Part shown: positions 22,601 through 32,352 of the stretch, piece by piece
Numbering within the stretch: the stretch's first letter is position 1
Layout of the letters: the number at the start of each line of letters is the position of its first letter
Assembly (NCBI RefSeq): GCF_022581195.2
Contig: NC_061458.1
Span: 9,300,001-9,364,000 of the forward strand
Length of the DNA: 64,000 bases
From: Helicoverpa zea
Lineage: Eukaryota > Arthropoda > Insecta > Lepidoptera > Noctuidae
Direction of reading: 5' to 3'
The notes under the pieces: model-generated
The model's database searches: none
What the model was told of the DNA's origin: nothing
What the model saw: the letters and a program-made list of their open reading frames with translations, nothing else
Program-made: the position numbers and the translations under genes

Positions 22601-25600
22601 GACAGCATAATTCACCTTAGTAAAGTATACCAAAAACGAAATTTCGATGCAACTGCTCACCATGTACCAGGGTAGCATAACTTATATGAGTATACCAATA
22701 CCAAGTGTAGGTAGACGCTACTGCACACCATGTACCAGAGCGGCAAAAAATACACCGGGCGCGGGTAATACCGCGGGGAACGGCTTTCTTTATATTTTCA
22801 GCCATATCTAATGGACGTGCCTACAACGTTTTTTAAGCGCTAGATCTGCCCCTGCCTACAATTATTTTCATTTGTTACTTCTGTTTAGGTGACAAGAACG
22901 CGGAGAATGAAGTGATATTGTTGGAACACGACGTGCCTCACGCTCGCTTTAGTGAGGCCGTCATAGCGTGTCTGCCGCCCGACGACTGGACCATACCTGA
23001 GGAGGTAAGAATTTTATCCATTGTCAATCAAAGCCAAGTCAAAGTCAATATCGTTTTCTAATTGCTTCATTTCAGAGGCGTAATTAATACTTTTTTTTGA
23101 GTACTTGCTTACTCCAGAGTTGCACTCACGTCCCGTGGAAACTCATCATCATCCTCCGAGCCTTTTCCCAAACTATGTTGGGGTCGGCTTCCAGTCTAAC
23201 CGGATTCAGCTGAGTACCAGTGCTTTACAAGAAGCGACTGCCTATCTGACCTCCTCAACCCAGTTACCCGGGCAACCCGATACCCCTTGATTAGACTGGT
23301 GTCAGACTTACTGGCTTCTGACTACCCGTAACGACTGCCAAGGATGTTCAATGACAGCCGGGCCCTACAGTTTAACGTGCCATCCGAAACACAGTCATTG
23401 GTGTCTAAGGTATACTTAGAAAGTACATACAAACTTAGAAAAGTTGCATTGGTACTTGCCTGACCTGGAATCGAACCCGCGCCCTCATACTCGAGAGGTT
23501 GGTTCTTTGCCCACTAGGCCACCACGACTTTTCTACTATAAACTATTCCCGGATAAAAAGTAGCCTATAATTTTCTTTGATAAATGGGTTATCTAACAAT
23601 AAAATAATTGTTCAATTTTAACCTGATGACATTAACGCGATCACAAATAAACTCTTCAGCTGTAATAATATTAGTGTCGATAAGCATAGATTTCGAGTTA
23701 TCCAAAATTTGAAGTTTCACACTAGTTTTTAAGAAGACATTAATTAATACCATTATTTACAGGAAATAAAGAAACGTGTGGACCTACGCAACGAATGCAT
23801 TTGTTCCGTGGACCCTCCTGGCTGCACGGACATAGACGATGCATTACACGCTAAAGCCCTTCCCGGGAAGACCAGCGACGGACTCAAGCGTTACGAAGTG
23901 GGCGTTCATATTGCCGACGTCACTTACTTCGTGCGACCAAACACCGCGTTAGACAAGGAGGCTGCTAGCAGATCTACTACTGTTTATTTAGTGGGAAGGA
24001 GGATTGACATGGTCCCAGGTATTGTTCTAGACAATATCTAACTTCTACCGTATTATATGAGAGTGGGTGTTCATATTACTTACGTCATGTACTTTGTGCG
24101 ATCAAACACTGTTTATTTATTGGGAAGATGGATTAATATAGTTCCAAAGTAATTTAATGTAATATTTTCTTTTTAGGCACCAACTATTGTCCGTTGAAAT
24201 AATATAAAATTATTATTATTTACTAATTTATTAATACTATGTATGTATATGTCTTCTTATTTTTTTATTCTTGTTTCAGATCTGCTAAGTTCTAACTTAT
24301 GTTCGCTACGAGGCGGCGAAGAGCGACTAGCGTTCTCCTGCGTGTGGGAGGTCGATGAGAATGCCAACATTCTCAGCACAAAGTTCCATAAAAGTGTGAT
24401 TAAAGTAAGTACCTACATGTTGTTTACTTTGCTATTCATAATTATAGGAATATAAAACGTTGATTATTATTCGACTGATTATCTCTAAAACAGGTCATAC
24501 ATAACCTAGCATCGCTGATGAGAATAATAGAAAATACTTGAATTTTAATGTCTCAAAAGTCCTAAATTAGACATCTTAAAACCGAAACAGTACTGTTACT
24601 TTTCAAAAAAATTGTGGTAGTTATATTTTTCCTGTCAAGCTTATTTACAAGCTTCACCAAAAATAATAGTGAATTTTTTGCATCAAACCTTTTTGTACCT
24701 AACCTTAACAAATGGTTTATTTTTTTTATTCTCCCAGTCAGCATCAGCGATGACATACGAAGAGGCACAGATAGCGATTGACGACAAATCCCGTAATGAC
24801 GCCATTGTATCGTCGCTGCGGATACTCAACGCGCTCGCCAAGAAACTTAATAAGAAACGTATGGACAACGGAGCCTTGTCGCTGTCGTCGCCTGAAATAA
24901 GGTTCCAGGTATGTGGCGTTAAGATTAGCTTTATAAATTAGAAAACTATCATGTTGCCAATGTATAGTTTATCTAAAGCCAACATCTTAATGTCCTTATT
25001 TGAATAATATTATTTTTTCCGGGTGGGTCTCGGCAATATTTGTGAAGGTTATATGTGAGAAATGAACTTTATTGTCATCAAATAATATCGTCGATCTTTT
25101 AACATGGGGACGTAAAAATGTTTAGATAGATTTATTAACCAGTTTGCTAAAAAAGTAGATTCTGGAGTTTTCACAAAATCCATCCATCGTTTCTTTGGTC
25201 GTTATTACCTCTATATTCGTCCACATTCATGCTCGAAATGTTCAACATGATCAAATTCCATGGCAGCCAGTTTCCATATAGTTTTCAGACATCATCTTTT
25301 TAACAATAGGTAATCACCATATAACCAAATTGAAATTCTCCAGATGGACTCAGAAACCCACGATCCCGTAGAGGTAGCAGCTAAGAAGATTCTAGACACA
25401 AACTCGATGGTAGAAGAGTTCATGTTGCTAGCTAACATTAGCGTGGCAGAGAAACTTGCGGCCGAGTTCCCGCAGTGTGCCCTGCTGAGGAGACATCCAG
25501 CACCGCCGCCTTCTAACTTCACTACCTTCCTCAAAGCCACTAAACAACAGGTGAGAAGTATGTGTGAGGTTTATGTGAGAATTTCACATAAAAACATGTT

Positions 25601-27950
25601 GGCGAAACATGTTGGCACATAAAGATTTTGATTGATTGTAATCATCAATCAATCACTGCTCGAAAAATGATTCTGGATCAGGCAAGTACAAATGCAATTG
25701 TTCCAAGTTTTAATGCAATTTCTTAGTATATCTTGGACACCAAAGGGTGATGAAATGTGAAGGAAACCTGGAATATAAAGTCTGAAATCACCAACCCGCA
25801 TTGAGCAAGCGTGGTGATTAACGCTCAATCCTTCTCTATGTAAAGAAAAGTGTGTGCCTGTGCCCAGCCGTGGATCGAAAAAGGCTGATGATGAAATATA
25901 GATGGCGCCACGGTGACACATAGTGAATTTCAACATTTAACCATATTTTTTTTTTATTTCCCAGGGTTTCGACCTAGACGTATCAACAAACAAGGCCTTT
26001 TCCAAATCCCTGGACGAGGCAGTGATCCCGGGCCGGCCGTTCTTCAACACGCTACTGCGTATAATGGCGACCCGCTGTATGCAGCAAGCGCAGTACTTCT
26101 CCAGTGGCAGCAAGACTTTCGAAGAGTATTATCATTATGGACTGGCCTGTCCTATTTATACGCATTTCACTTCGCCTATTAGACGGTGAGTTTATTTAAG
26201 ATTTTTTACATGGACGATCTGTGTAACTAGTTGGTTAAATTGTTAGGAATGGATGACTGAAACAGTGTAATAGATTTTAACAAAAAAATATTGGTACCTA
26301 CATTTTCGAGGTATACAAAAGATGCGCTCGGCGAATAAACTACTTGCGTCTGACGCATACAATATTCTAATCGGCCTACGGCTCAAGAGAAGTATAGAAA
26401 TGTATTCCATGTACCTATATGCAGCTAGTCTGTTCGAAATTACCAATTCGCTTTGATGAAGTATGAAAACTTAACCAGTAATTAGGCAAATAATTAGGCG
26501 TCCAAAATCTTTGTGTCAATGGATGTGGTAATTTGTCTAGTTACCGGTAAATTTGGTAAATGTCCAAATTCTGATAGGATAATATATCAGTCAAACACAT
26601 GGTTCATCCTTAACTCGAGCATTACAATATCAAATCTAACAGTATACCTTGCTCCCCAGTTACGCGGACGTGATAGTCCACCGTCTCCTGGCCGCGAGCA
26701 TCGGCTGCGACGTCACCCACGCCACGCTGCTCCACACGCGCCGCGCGGCCGCGCTGTGCGACAACCTCAACTACCGACACCGCCAGGCGCAGTACGCCGG
26801 ACGGGCTTCTGTTACTATGAATACGCATGTATGTATACTTAGGACTCATAGGTATACCACATAATAGTTATCTGATACTTGTCAATCACATTATCAATCT
26901 TTGAAACTGTAGTGGTCTCCCTAATCTGCGGTTTCTCTATGTTCTCTCTAACAAGAAATATTCCGTACTCTTAATTGAGATAATGAGTAGTAGACCTTTT
27001 GAAATATTCGCCCCCATCTACTCAGAGTAAAAGGTAGTATCGCGGTTTTGAGAGAAACATATTTTTGGTCTGAGATCCCCAGTGATCTCTGATTTAAAAG
27101 AATAATGTCTTACATCAAACAATTTTTTTTATCTCATAAAAAAATATTGTAAGTTTCACAATTCGTGATTCTTCCACAGATCTTGTTCAACAAACGCGTA
27201 GAAGTTGAGTTGGCGAGCGTGTTAGCCGTGAAACGGAACGCAGTGCATGTCCTCATACCGAAGTACGGGCTCGAGGGACCTCTGTACCTACCCTCCGACA
27301 AGTTCACTTATAATGAAGAGGTAAGTGTTTATTTTGTCAAAATTACATATTTTTCTGAATCAATTGAGTACATGATAGGCATGCAAGCTGTTTAAAATAT
27401 AATAATTGTTTCACGTGAGAATTTTTGATAGCCGTCTTATGCAGAATGACCCGTTCCCCACTCGAATATCACATTTATTATTCGAGATTTTATACCCGAA
27501 AATATTTTTTTCCAAACTAGGCTTTGTATAACTGTTCTGAACCAGCATTATTTTTACGAATATTTCGCATTTCATCTCTCATCCAACTTTTCCGATTATT
27601 CGTTTAAAATATATTTGTCTATTGATGAAATTTCATTATGTAACATAAAACTCATGACTCGGAGATATTCTTAGAAAACTTAATTTTGTCCATAGGAACA
27701 CATCCAAAAATGCGGTGACGTTGTACTAAAGACATTTGATGAGCTGACGGTACGACTAAGCTTAGACAGCACTAACATACAACACAGAAAATTAGTTTTC
27801 GAACTAGTGAAGCCTCACATACCAGGGTTCAGCGTAGATATTATGGAGACCGAGGAGACCGAAGAGTCTAAGAAGGAACCCCAAGACCCCAAGAAAAGAA
27901 AGGAAGAAACACCAGTAAAAAGTGCGAAAAAGAAATATAAAAAGAAATAA
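10613..27950 (+). CDS. Dis3: Exosome ribonuclease DIS3/Rrp44, 15 exons, 973 aa
   Basis: Coding exons: 10613-10666, 10745-11073, 11274-11470, 20110-20336, 20620-20902, 21837-22007, 22889-23004, 23763-24018, 24280-24404, 24738-24908, 25344-25550, 25965-26185, 26660-26828, 27180-27320, 27696-27950. All junctions are GT-AG with consistent phase, and the sum is 2922 nt. The protein is the 3'-5' exo- and endonuclease of the RNA exosome. It has a CR3 cysteine motif (C31, C36, C39) and a PIN domain with acidic residues in LDTNV (D68), EEVKH, NDRAIRK and TDDE. CSD/OB folds follow, then the RNB domain with DPPGCTDIDDALH (about 476-488), an S1 domain, and a Lys-rich tail ending KKYKKK. Length matches human (958) and fly (about 980) DIS3. 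The start MWTVKTFLTKTKRG precedes the conserved IVREHYLRDD. Intron 3 (8639 bp) holds a nested retrotransposon; introns 5, 6, 7 and 11 hold other repeats. No coding damage seen, so the gene is probably functional. Confidence 0.95.
11532..11620. repeat. Short inverted-repeat element in DIS3 intron 3
   Basis: gttaacctcttgaatgccg at the left pairs with cggcatacaaggggttaat at the right, giving about 18-bp imperfect arms around a 50-bp centre. It could be a tiny MITE or a chance foldback. Confidence 0.35.
11790..12475 (+). repeat. Left inverted terminal repeat of the DIRS element
   Basis: Segments 11790-11934 and 12436-12475 are the inverted complement of the right end (gaagcagtcctatgattctg, tcagtcatatctgtatacaa, ccgccaaattttcaaccggc). 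They are split by the MITE array. The first 33 bases (to about 11822) also match the internal complementary region. Confidence 0.85.
11935..12435. mobile_element. Array of four related MITE units separated by TCA
   Basis: Units: 11936-12127 (192 bp), 12133-12155 (23 bp), 12161-12227 (67 bp) and 12233-12434 (202 bp). Each starts ggctga and ends (t)cagcc; the long ones have inverted ends reading ggctgatttacattgagtc and agtaactgacgtcag. The junctions are all ATCAA. The right DIRS repeat gives the uninterrupted site (ctgtcatactttaccgcc), so the duplication is TCA with an A at each element edge. The two short units are internally deleted. Confidence 0.8.
12885..13928. mobile_element. Three-armed foldback element inserted in DIRS Gag
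   Basis: Arm A (about 12990-13260) recurs inverted as A' (about 13312-13530) and again as A'' (about 13662-13918), so A' and A'' are direct repeats of each other. Shared blocks include gttatgggccattttaattt, ggtttatatttccaaaatgg and aaacaacatgaaaaatttt. Between arms lies cgcccctaacaat followed by gctgaaacgacgcccgacac, seen twice. Open frames inside come from the repeats. Boundaries are approximate and no target duplication was resolved. Confidence 0.7.
14637..14773 (+). pseudogene. Opposite-strand first exon of the THAP transposon (copy 1)
   Basis: It reads MEPGFINANSASIDM...LGKFLASNKDFCSAEF and stops at a gtaagt donor. The same exon is open in copies 2 and 3. In ISL2EU elements the second protein is a YqaJ-type nuclease; that identity is inferred from the element type, not seen here. 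The downstream exons are deleted. Confidence 0.5.
14883..15041 (-). pseudogene. THAP zinc-finger first exon, internally deleted (copy 1)
   Basis: It begins MNSKGHRCCGV and ends YFCEDHFD before gtaagt. Relative to copies 2 and 3 it has lost the PQCKNTSKTTPDK region, and with it one zinc-ligand Cys, so the finger should not fold. Confidence 0.6.
15524..16100. mobile_element. 577-bp inverted-repeat element in DIRS Gag
   Basis: The left end ggtccaaatgtccaccacga pairs with the right end tcgtggtggaaatttggacc; the inverted similarity continues through gagacctatat and atataggtctcg and into an internal pair (gccaaaaaaaagttatagc and gctataacttttttctggc). Removing it restores an open Gag frame. No direct target duplication is evident at this boundary choice. 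Confidence 0.7.
16331..18316 (+). pseudogene. Reverse transcriptase-RNase H-DIRS methylase-like region
   Basis: RT motifs run in order: RPIFDLKALNRY, KIDLHQAYFHL, LPFGLSSAPRVF and the catalytic VYLDDFLLA. RNase H follows with TTDAADAGWGASL, VQTDN and GIADCLSRG. Then comes the DIRS-specific block with EIDLFATRD, DAFSQTW, WVFPPPS and PQWTQCFWFP, which resembles the Dam-methylase-like domain of DIRS elements. The frame is broken by TAG at 16934-16936 (likely CAG originally) and by a compensating pair of frameshifts between about 17620 and 17665, where MYAVYAVIRSQ reads in the other frame. Overlaps the end of Gag by about 100 nt. Confidence 0.85.
16483..19272 (+). CDS. Tyrosine recombinase ORF of the DIRS element, 929 codons open
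   Basis: The recognisable recombinase occupies about residues 610-925: SSWRPSTINTYSAPLKRW starts the core-binding region, SGRRLHDL holds the first catalytic Arg, SPGSIRS sits where HxxR is expected, and TFSKYYCR gives the candidate catalytic Tyr. The expected His appears to be replaced (Pro-Gly-Ser-Ile-Arg), so activity is uncertain. The upstream 610 codons overlap the RT/RNase H region in another frame and look like its shadow (Ser-, Gly- and Arg-rich), yet contain no stop. Long RT/recombinase overlap is known in DIRS1 elements. Real translation probably starts near 18300; the first ATG is not convincing. Confidence 0.75.
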   Translation: MGSVGSKPVQFKHYSQLPLAIQKQTSPDISRSELFKVYSHQSFPGNDKSDSGFKDAGHPGEASSGGSRFLLQNVFNKEGGWGIETHLRPQGFEQVHSHKAFLPNFAIRHSYLSSSKRLASEDRSSPSLFPFVCRGDSQTVFEGCLQWRNSLVNCSAIWPIIGAPCICGSLKLGGRDPQESRHSSFGLFGRLPPSLSGQIQVNGTSCGNVGRLGVFGMARELPEVGDGTNTQVGILGPGLGYSVPNNRLAHQKSRRNKSLPDKAIKVGQLLVKRVAKRVGKTKFRQLCDSPGPSSLSKGPTLPEKVLPEKPEEKIEFRSARGLPVVVGSSRGLSKPVTQERGNAFLDHRRSGCGLGSKSKQQVSLRQMGHEPKSLALEPKRDMYAVYAVIRSQVIVTECPHFGSDRQSDSSSIHKESGRDSVLEAVRPNNPVVRVDLSAEHNDDSVPPARKPKRHCRLPVKGKVSTRVAPAATSHGGSVQTMGGSRNRSLCYKRHGSSFKVCQSRLKGWLRRVLRRLQPNLGLSDSLGISTSKHDAQGSGTSEQGKRDIHCDSATVDPVLLVSRPEDTRASTPTAHREPEGGAAGQDDGTTSTVSGQASTSGLENWGWGDQVKDWSRDEQRLLRSSWRPSTINTYSAPLKRWILWCESHGVDNKCPEGKDLARFLANLYLEKGFAYSTVMLHKSAVSTYCAPSVENLAKNFFVQQVLKAVSLAKPRPAKLPVWDVKILYEWLKSSEFPDTLFYQSRHTALILLLASGRRLHDLTLLELGDQGYAETEDTVTFWPKFGSKTDTSSHRQSGWLLMKHQDSKLCPVTNVKKLVKISETRRNQTTNVNSLFISITGDTKPASKTMISGWVRSAFKLAQIDGYSPGSIRSVVASRGWLDNRPIQEILERGNWKCVETFSKYYCRNINKPVSEDVPGLLYNNFKTM
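19671..19766 (+). repeat. Internal complementary region of the DIRS element
   Basis: 19671-19702 is the complement of the left end (11790 to about 11822). 19706-19766 is the complement of the right end (about 19935-19995). The two are joined by AGT at 19703-19705, that is ACT at the circle junction. In DIRS1 replication this region templates completion of the ends and circle formation. Confidence 0.85.
19796..19995 (+). repeat. Right inverted terminal repeat of the DIRS element
   Basis: The repeat (gcgccggttgaaaatttggc, tcccaatttc in complement, ttgtatacagatatgactga) is the inverted copy of the left repeat without the MITE array. It continues with an extra end (tcttctacatataatacctg, ttttgtcttaatgcaaaaca) absent from the left repeat but present in the internal complementary region. 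Confidence 0.85.
21200..21603. mobile_element. About 404-bp MITE in DIS3 intron 5
   Basis: The end gggtgtgtcgttcacaatca at 21201 is matched by its inverted complement tgattgtgaacgacacaccc ending at 21602; the arms are about 28 bp and nearly perfect. The interior is AT-rich and non-coding. Target duplication unclear. Confidence 0.75.
21605..21775 (+). repeat. Dispersed repeat fragment in DIS3 intron 5
   Basis: tataaaagaaagtcgtgttc, aactcaagaacggctgaactg-like wording and gattt(a)gctgaattggcag are typical of a very common moth repeat, possibly Helitron-like. Superfamily uncertain. Confidence 0.35.
22170..22194. repeat. Perfect GC-rich hairpin in DIS3 intron 6
   Basis: ggagccccgct and agcggggctcc are perfect inverted copies separated by two bases. 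It is striking in an AT-rich intron. Function unknown; most likely part of a repeat. Confidence 0.5.
22375..22860 (+). repeat. Dispersed repeat (Helitron-like?) in DIS3 intron 6
   Basis: It begins atatatataaaaatgaattg and cgttagtctcgctaaaactc, followed by a gcggctgggccgattgagct block, and later carries two similar segments around caccatgtaccag (about 22667 and 22728). The opening phrase is shared by many insect transposons. Non-coding. Class uncertain. Confidence 0.35.
23143..23530 (-). mobile_element. Intact tRNA-derived SINE in DIS3 intron 7
   Basis: On minus it starts with a tRNA-like head, gtcgtggtggcctagtgggc (A box), then ggttcgattccaggtc (B box). The body runs through gaagccagtaagtctgac, gggttgcccgggtaactggg and actggaagccgaccccaac to a gatgatgatga tail. 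It is the best reference copy for the pieces at 300, 9441 and 45556. Confidence 0.75.
25670..25905 (+). repeat. Retroposon fragment in DIS3 intron 11
   Basis: ggatcaggcaagtacaaatg and tatatcttggacaccaaagg recall the SINE body. They continue into caccaacccgcattgagcaa, cgtggtgattaacgctcaat and gtgcccagccgtggatcg, then gctgatgatga. The latter phrases are widespread in moth genomes. Probably a composite or different SINE family. Confidence 0.5.
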
Positions 27951-28407
27951 AGTGGAAAAATCGTTATGTTTACTTTATAAGTATAAATATATTTTTCTAC
28001 TATTTTTAACTGTTTTTATTTTATTGTTTTTAATAGTAGAAATCATTTCGAAGTTCCTTCAGACTTTATGGTCAGGAAAGTTAGGCATAACCAGGGATTA
28101 TCTCTATGCAATAATAATCCTTGGATTGTGTTCCTCATAATAATAGTTATTAGTTGTTATTTTCTACGTCTTACATTGCGAATCGACAAGTGTGCAAAAT
28201 TATCGAGCTTATATTTTATTCTCTTTCCGACTCTAATTGATAGGTGTCAGGCTTATAATGAGTATTTTCGAGGACATCGATAACTATAATTTATTATTTC
28301 ATTTTAATATAAAAAGTTATGTATAACAATTTTCTCAGACTTTTCTGTCGAAAGCACTTGTGGACTTCTTATGTTAGAGACGACAGCTGATATAAAACGG
28401 CCTCAAA

Positions 28408-31229
28408 ATGTATGCCGGCAATGCTGTAACGTGAGTAGATAGAACTTTCAATTAAGACACAAATTAACTTGAATTTTGAACAAAAAGAGACACTGATAGC
28501 ATGCTGATATAAAATATAGTTGTTTTCCCATGGTTACTTTTGCGTCCCTTGGGATCTACTACCCGTTCCCGGATAAAATATAGCCTACTCAGGAATAATG
28601 CAGCTTCCCAACACTTAATTTTCGATTTTTAAAATCCGTCGAGTAGATTTGGAACCCACGGATTTGGTTATTTACATTAGTACAGATAAATAACTTATTT
28701 CAGAGGCATTACCGGTCCTATGGACTACAAATATATGAAAGTGCTTCGTTTTGTCCTTCGCATTATAAGTGGCTGGCCAGGCAAGGCTCTCGGTGAGAAA
28801 ACCCTCAGGATCGAGGGCATGGGCCATGCGTACTACAATACTATACTATCACTTGTGTACTTGGCCCTAGGGATCGCATACTTGAAGAAAAACTTCCACA
28901 GATTCGATTTTCTGGAGCTGGGACAGTTGTATATTGTTTTACTGATGAATATGCTGTCTACGGTAAGTGTTTTTAACTAAATTATAGATAGATATTATAT
29001 GATATAAATATAAGGTTTACTTAAATTGTTCATTTTTCAGTCAAGAGCCTTCACCCTGTGTCTATCTCAAAAATATAGAGAGGTAGCGAAAATATTCATT
29101 CAAAAAATACACTTGTTTTACTTCAAAGAAAAGTCAGATTTTGCTATGAAGGTAAGTCCCACTCTAGAGGCTTACGAATAAGGATTATTCATAGTAAGTC
29201 TGAATGTAAAACTTTATATTTCAGATACACATAACAGTGCACAAAATATCATTCATCTCCGCGGTATATTTAAGTGTTTTGCTGTTCATAGCTGCCTGTA
29301 TGTTTAATTTAATACCAATGTATAACAACTACAGTGCAGGAAGATTTGCTTCGTTTGACAATTTGGAGAATACGACGTATGAGCAAGCCATTTCTTGTCT
29401 TTATCCTTGGAACTTTGAGACTAATTTCAATGGTTATCTTGCGGCTACGCTCAGTGGATGGTAAAGTTCAATTTGTATATTAATTCAACGTAGGGTCTAT
29501 ATGGAAAAGTAAATGCGCACTTTTTTTGACAAATCAGATGCAATAGGTACAAAATTGGCCGTTGTATGAAGCTGTGGATTTTAATATAACTTCTTCAATA
29601 CAGGTTGTTTAGAAACTATACATATATACTTCTAACTTATTCAATTTTGTGAATAAACATTTATTTATTTTTATTATTTATTTAATTTACCTAAAAAAAA
29701 ATTGTAGGTATGGCACAATTCTATGTGGAAGCAGTGTATCGATGTTTGACCTATTCCTCTGTCTCATGATCTTCAATCTTTGGGGGCATTTCAAAATTCT
29801 CATTTATAACTTGGAGCATTTTCCCCGACCTGCGTCCGAGGTCGTGGATGCTGAAGGAGAAGAAAGAAGCGGCAGGACTGTGGGCTCTGAGATGTATTCA
29901 CAATCAGAGCTCGAAGAAGTTGCCGTGTTGCTGAGGGATTGCATACAGTACCACATGCTTATTGTCAAGTTAGTATTATGATTTAAGTTTATGCTGGAAT
30001 TGGGGGATTCATCCGTGCTATTACCACGACTTTTGAAAACGGATGGTAATGAATGGAAGCTTAAGTCGAGATCTCCCTGCGCGTCAAAATATTTTCTTCA
30101 TTAGCATCCTCGAAAATTAAGTTGTCAACAAAGGAAGTTTTATAGTTTTTTGTTTCTACATAGTACCTAAAATGCGTACCTAAATCTTTTGTCGACATAC
30201 TTTCAGTTTCACAAACAACATGTCAGACGCATTCGGAATGGCGCTCTTCATTTACTACTCTTTCCATCAAATTACCGGGTGCTTGCTGCTTCTCGAATGT
30301 TCTCAGATGGTGAGAAATATCTACTTACTGTTGTCTCTAGCGCCTGAATGTCTACCTAATTGTATCCCAATTGTTTTCAGACTGCTGCAGCCTTGACACG
30401 TTACTTGCCGCTTACCATTATTATGTTTGGAGAACTGGTTCTGTTGTCAATAATTTTTGAAACTATCGGTACTATGGTAATAATAACTTTTTTTATAGAT
30501 TTCTTAGATTACATGATTTTATCTGAAGTATTTGGTGATGCTCTTTCATTTTTTTATTTTGAAAATATTAGATAATTTTATATCACTAATTTCATCTAGG
30601 TATTCTAAAGGCGGTTCGTCATTTAGGTAGCTGTTTCATGCCATTTGTATCTTTCAGAGTGAAAAACTAAAAGATGCGGTGTACAAAGTGCCATGGGAGT
30701 ACATGGACACCAAAAATCGCAGGACTGTCCTGATTTTCCTCATAAAGGTTCAGGAACCTATTCACGTGAAGGCTGGCGGGTTGGTGGATGTGGGAGTCAC
30801 TACTATGGCTTCGGTAAGATATACAAAATAGAATTCTTTATTCTAATTTATTTTGTGTACATTTTTAAGCAAATATGTAAACTATATTAAACCTTATCAG
30901 CCTTACTTATAAACGTGAATTAAATAATAAGTTAATAAGTAATATACTTAAGGGCTGTTTAAGAAATATTCTTACAAACGTTATTTAAACATGTCTTAAA
31001 TAATGAACCCAAATATTTAATCACTACTTAAGGCTTTTAGTAGGTAATTCGTTAAAATGATGCTTAGATGATAGAGAGAAGATGATTAGATGATTTTTAT
31101 GAGTAAGGCTGTCTTTAAAAAATAAAATACAAAAATAGGGTATCAGATTGAGAAAATTAAATGACTACTTTTCGTTTTCAGATCTTGAAAACGTCGTTTT
31201 CGTACTTCGCCTTTCTACGCACGTTCTAA
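28408..31229 (+). CDS. Insect odorant receptor, 9 exons, 430 aa
   Basis: Exons: 28408-28430, 28704-28962, 29041-29151, 29225-29460, 29708-29968, 30207-30309, 30381-30476, 30658-30813, 31182-31229, all GT-AG and phase-consistent (1293 nt). The product is a multi-pass membrane protein of the insect 7TM odorant receptor family, which forms ligand-gated channels with Orco in sensory neurons. Support comes from length (typically 380-450 aa) and several hydrophobic segments, for example LSLVYLALGIAYL, VYLSVLLFIAACMF and LFLCLMIFNLW. The conserved short C-terminal exons end in SFSYFAFLRTF, the usual S-Y-(x)-L-R ending of this family. The tiny first exon (MYAGNAV) is inferred from splice phase; MDYKYMK in exon 2 is an alternative start. 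It begins 458 bp after the DIS3 stop. Ligand and subfamily not assignable. Confidence 0.85.
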
Positions 31230-31323
31230 ATGTTTACCCCGTGTAATTGCGTACCATCAAGCTTAAATAAGAATGCTTATTTATTTATTTATCGTATTAT
31301 GAATGACGTACGGCTTTAGTAAT

Positions 31324-31554
31324 TATAGTTCGGCCATTCAGAGAATGCGTTCCTGACACGTCGCGATTGAACTGACGACGTAACTTTGCAATGGCGTTGC
31401 AGTTACGATAAAAATATTTTTGCTGGTTGTTTACCGTTTTAACAATTGAGGAGCATTAAAACAACATTATTATATCAATAATCAATGAATGTAGTTACGT
31501 CGTCAGTTCAATCGCGACGTGTCAGGAACGCATTCTCTGAATGGCCGAACTATA
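31324..31554. mobile_element. 231-bp MITE, copy 1 of 3
   Basis: Arms of about 60 bp start tatagttcggccattcagag and end ctctgaatggccgaactata; the interior has gataaaaatatttttgctgg and acaacattattatatcaata. Copies at 36897-37127 and 59326-59556 have the same length and differ by only a few bases. It lies 95 bp past the odorant receptor stop, so may be in its 3' UTR. Flanks fit a TA duplication, but the palindromic ends make this ambiguous. Confidence 0.85.
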
Positions 31555-32352
31555 GTACTTTACTGTGTTTTCTCTTCAAGAGTTTATTTATGCATTGTAG
31601 TAAACACAGCCTTTTAATTAAGTAGGTACTACGATTAAAATTAGCGTAGGTTTGACAAACCTTTATGCTTACGTCTATATTGTTTTTTTTTAATTGGTTA
31701 TTTTGGAAAGACTTACAATTATTGTATTTCGGATCAGGTGTAAAGTATGTTTTGTAAATTTTCTGCTGCAATTATCTATTGCACGTAATATCATGTTCAC
31801 GCGACACTTTGCCCTATCATTAAAGCTTCCACACCTGGCTTTGATGTTTTATTCTGTTATCAATTAACTGACCTTGTTATTAGTAGATAATAATAATGTT
31901 ATCTGCATGGGAAAGTTATTATATTATTTAGACTTTAGACCTCGGTCCACTTACTTAAGTTATCGTCTTACCTACGTCTGAAGGTAAAATAAAAGAATAC
32001 TGTAAGTATTTTCTACTTTTAATAACAACAATAAATTCATTTATCTAACAAATGACATTGACATGATCACAGTTCGCCATTACATCAGATTGTAACAACT
32101 TATCATAACGGTAGGCAGCCCCGAACGTCAACAAAATAAAGATAAACACATTTGTCCTAGTAAGTACGAGTCTTATAACTAGCAGTCATTTCTTGTGAGT
32201 CATTTAACTTGACGCGTGAACGTCCACTGAATGTCACCTATATCAACAATCCCGTGTCGGTAAATTCGTCTGGACCTGTCCTCGGTTGGTGGCCGACTTA
32301 GCCGTGCGCCGTGAATTTACATCGCTTAGCTAGAAGCTACGAATGTTTTGAT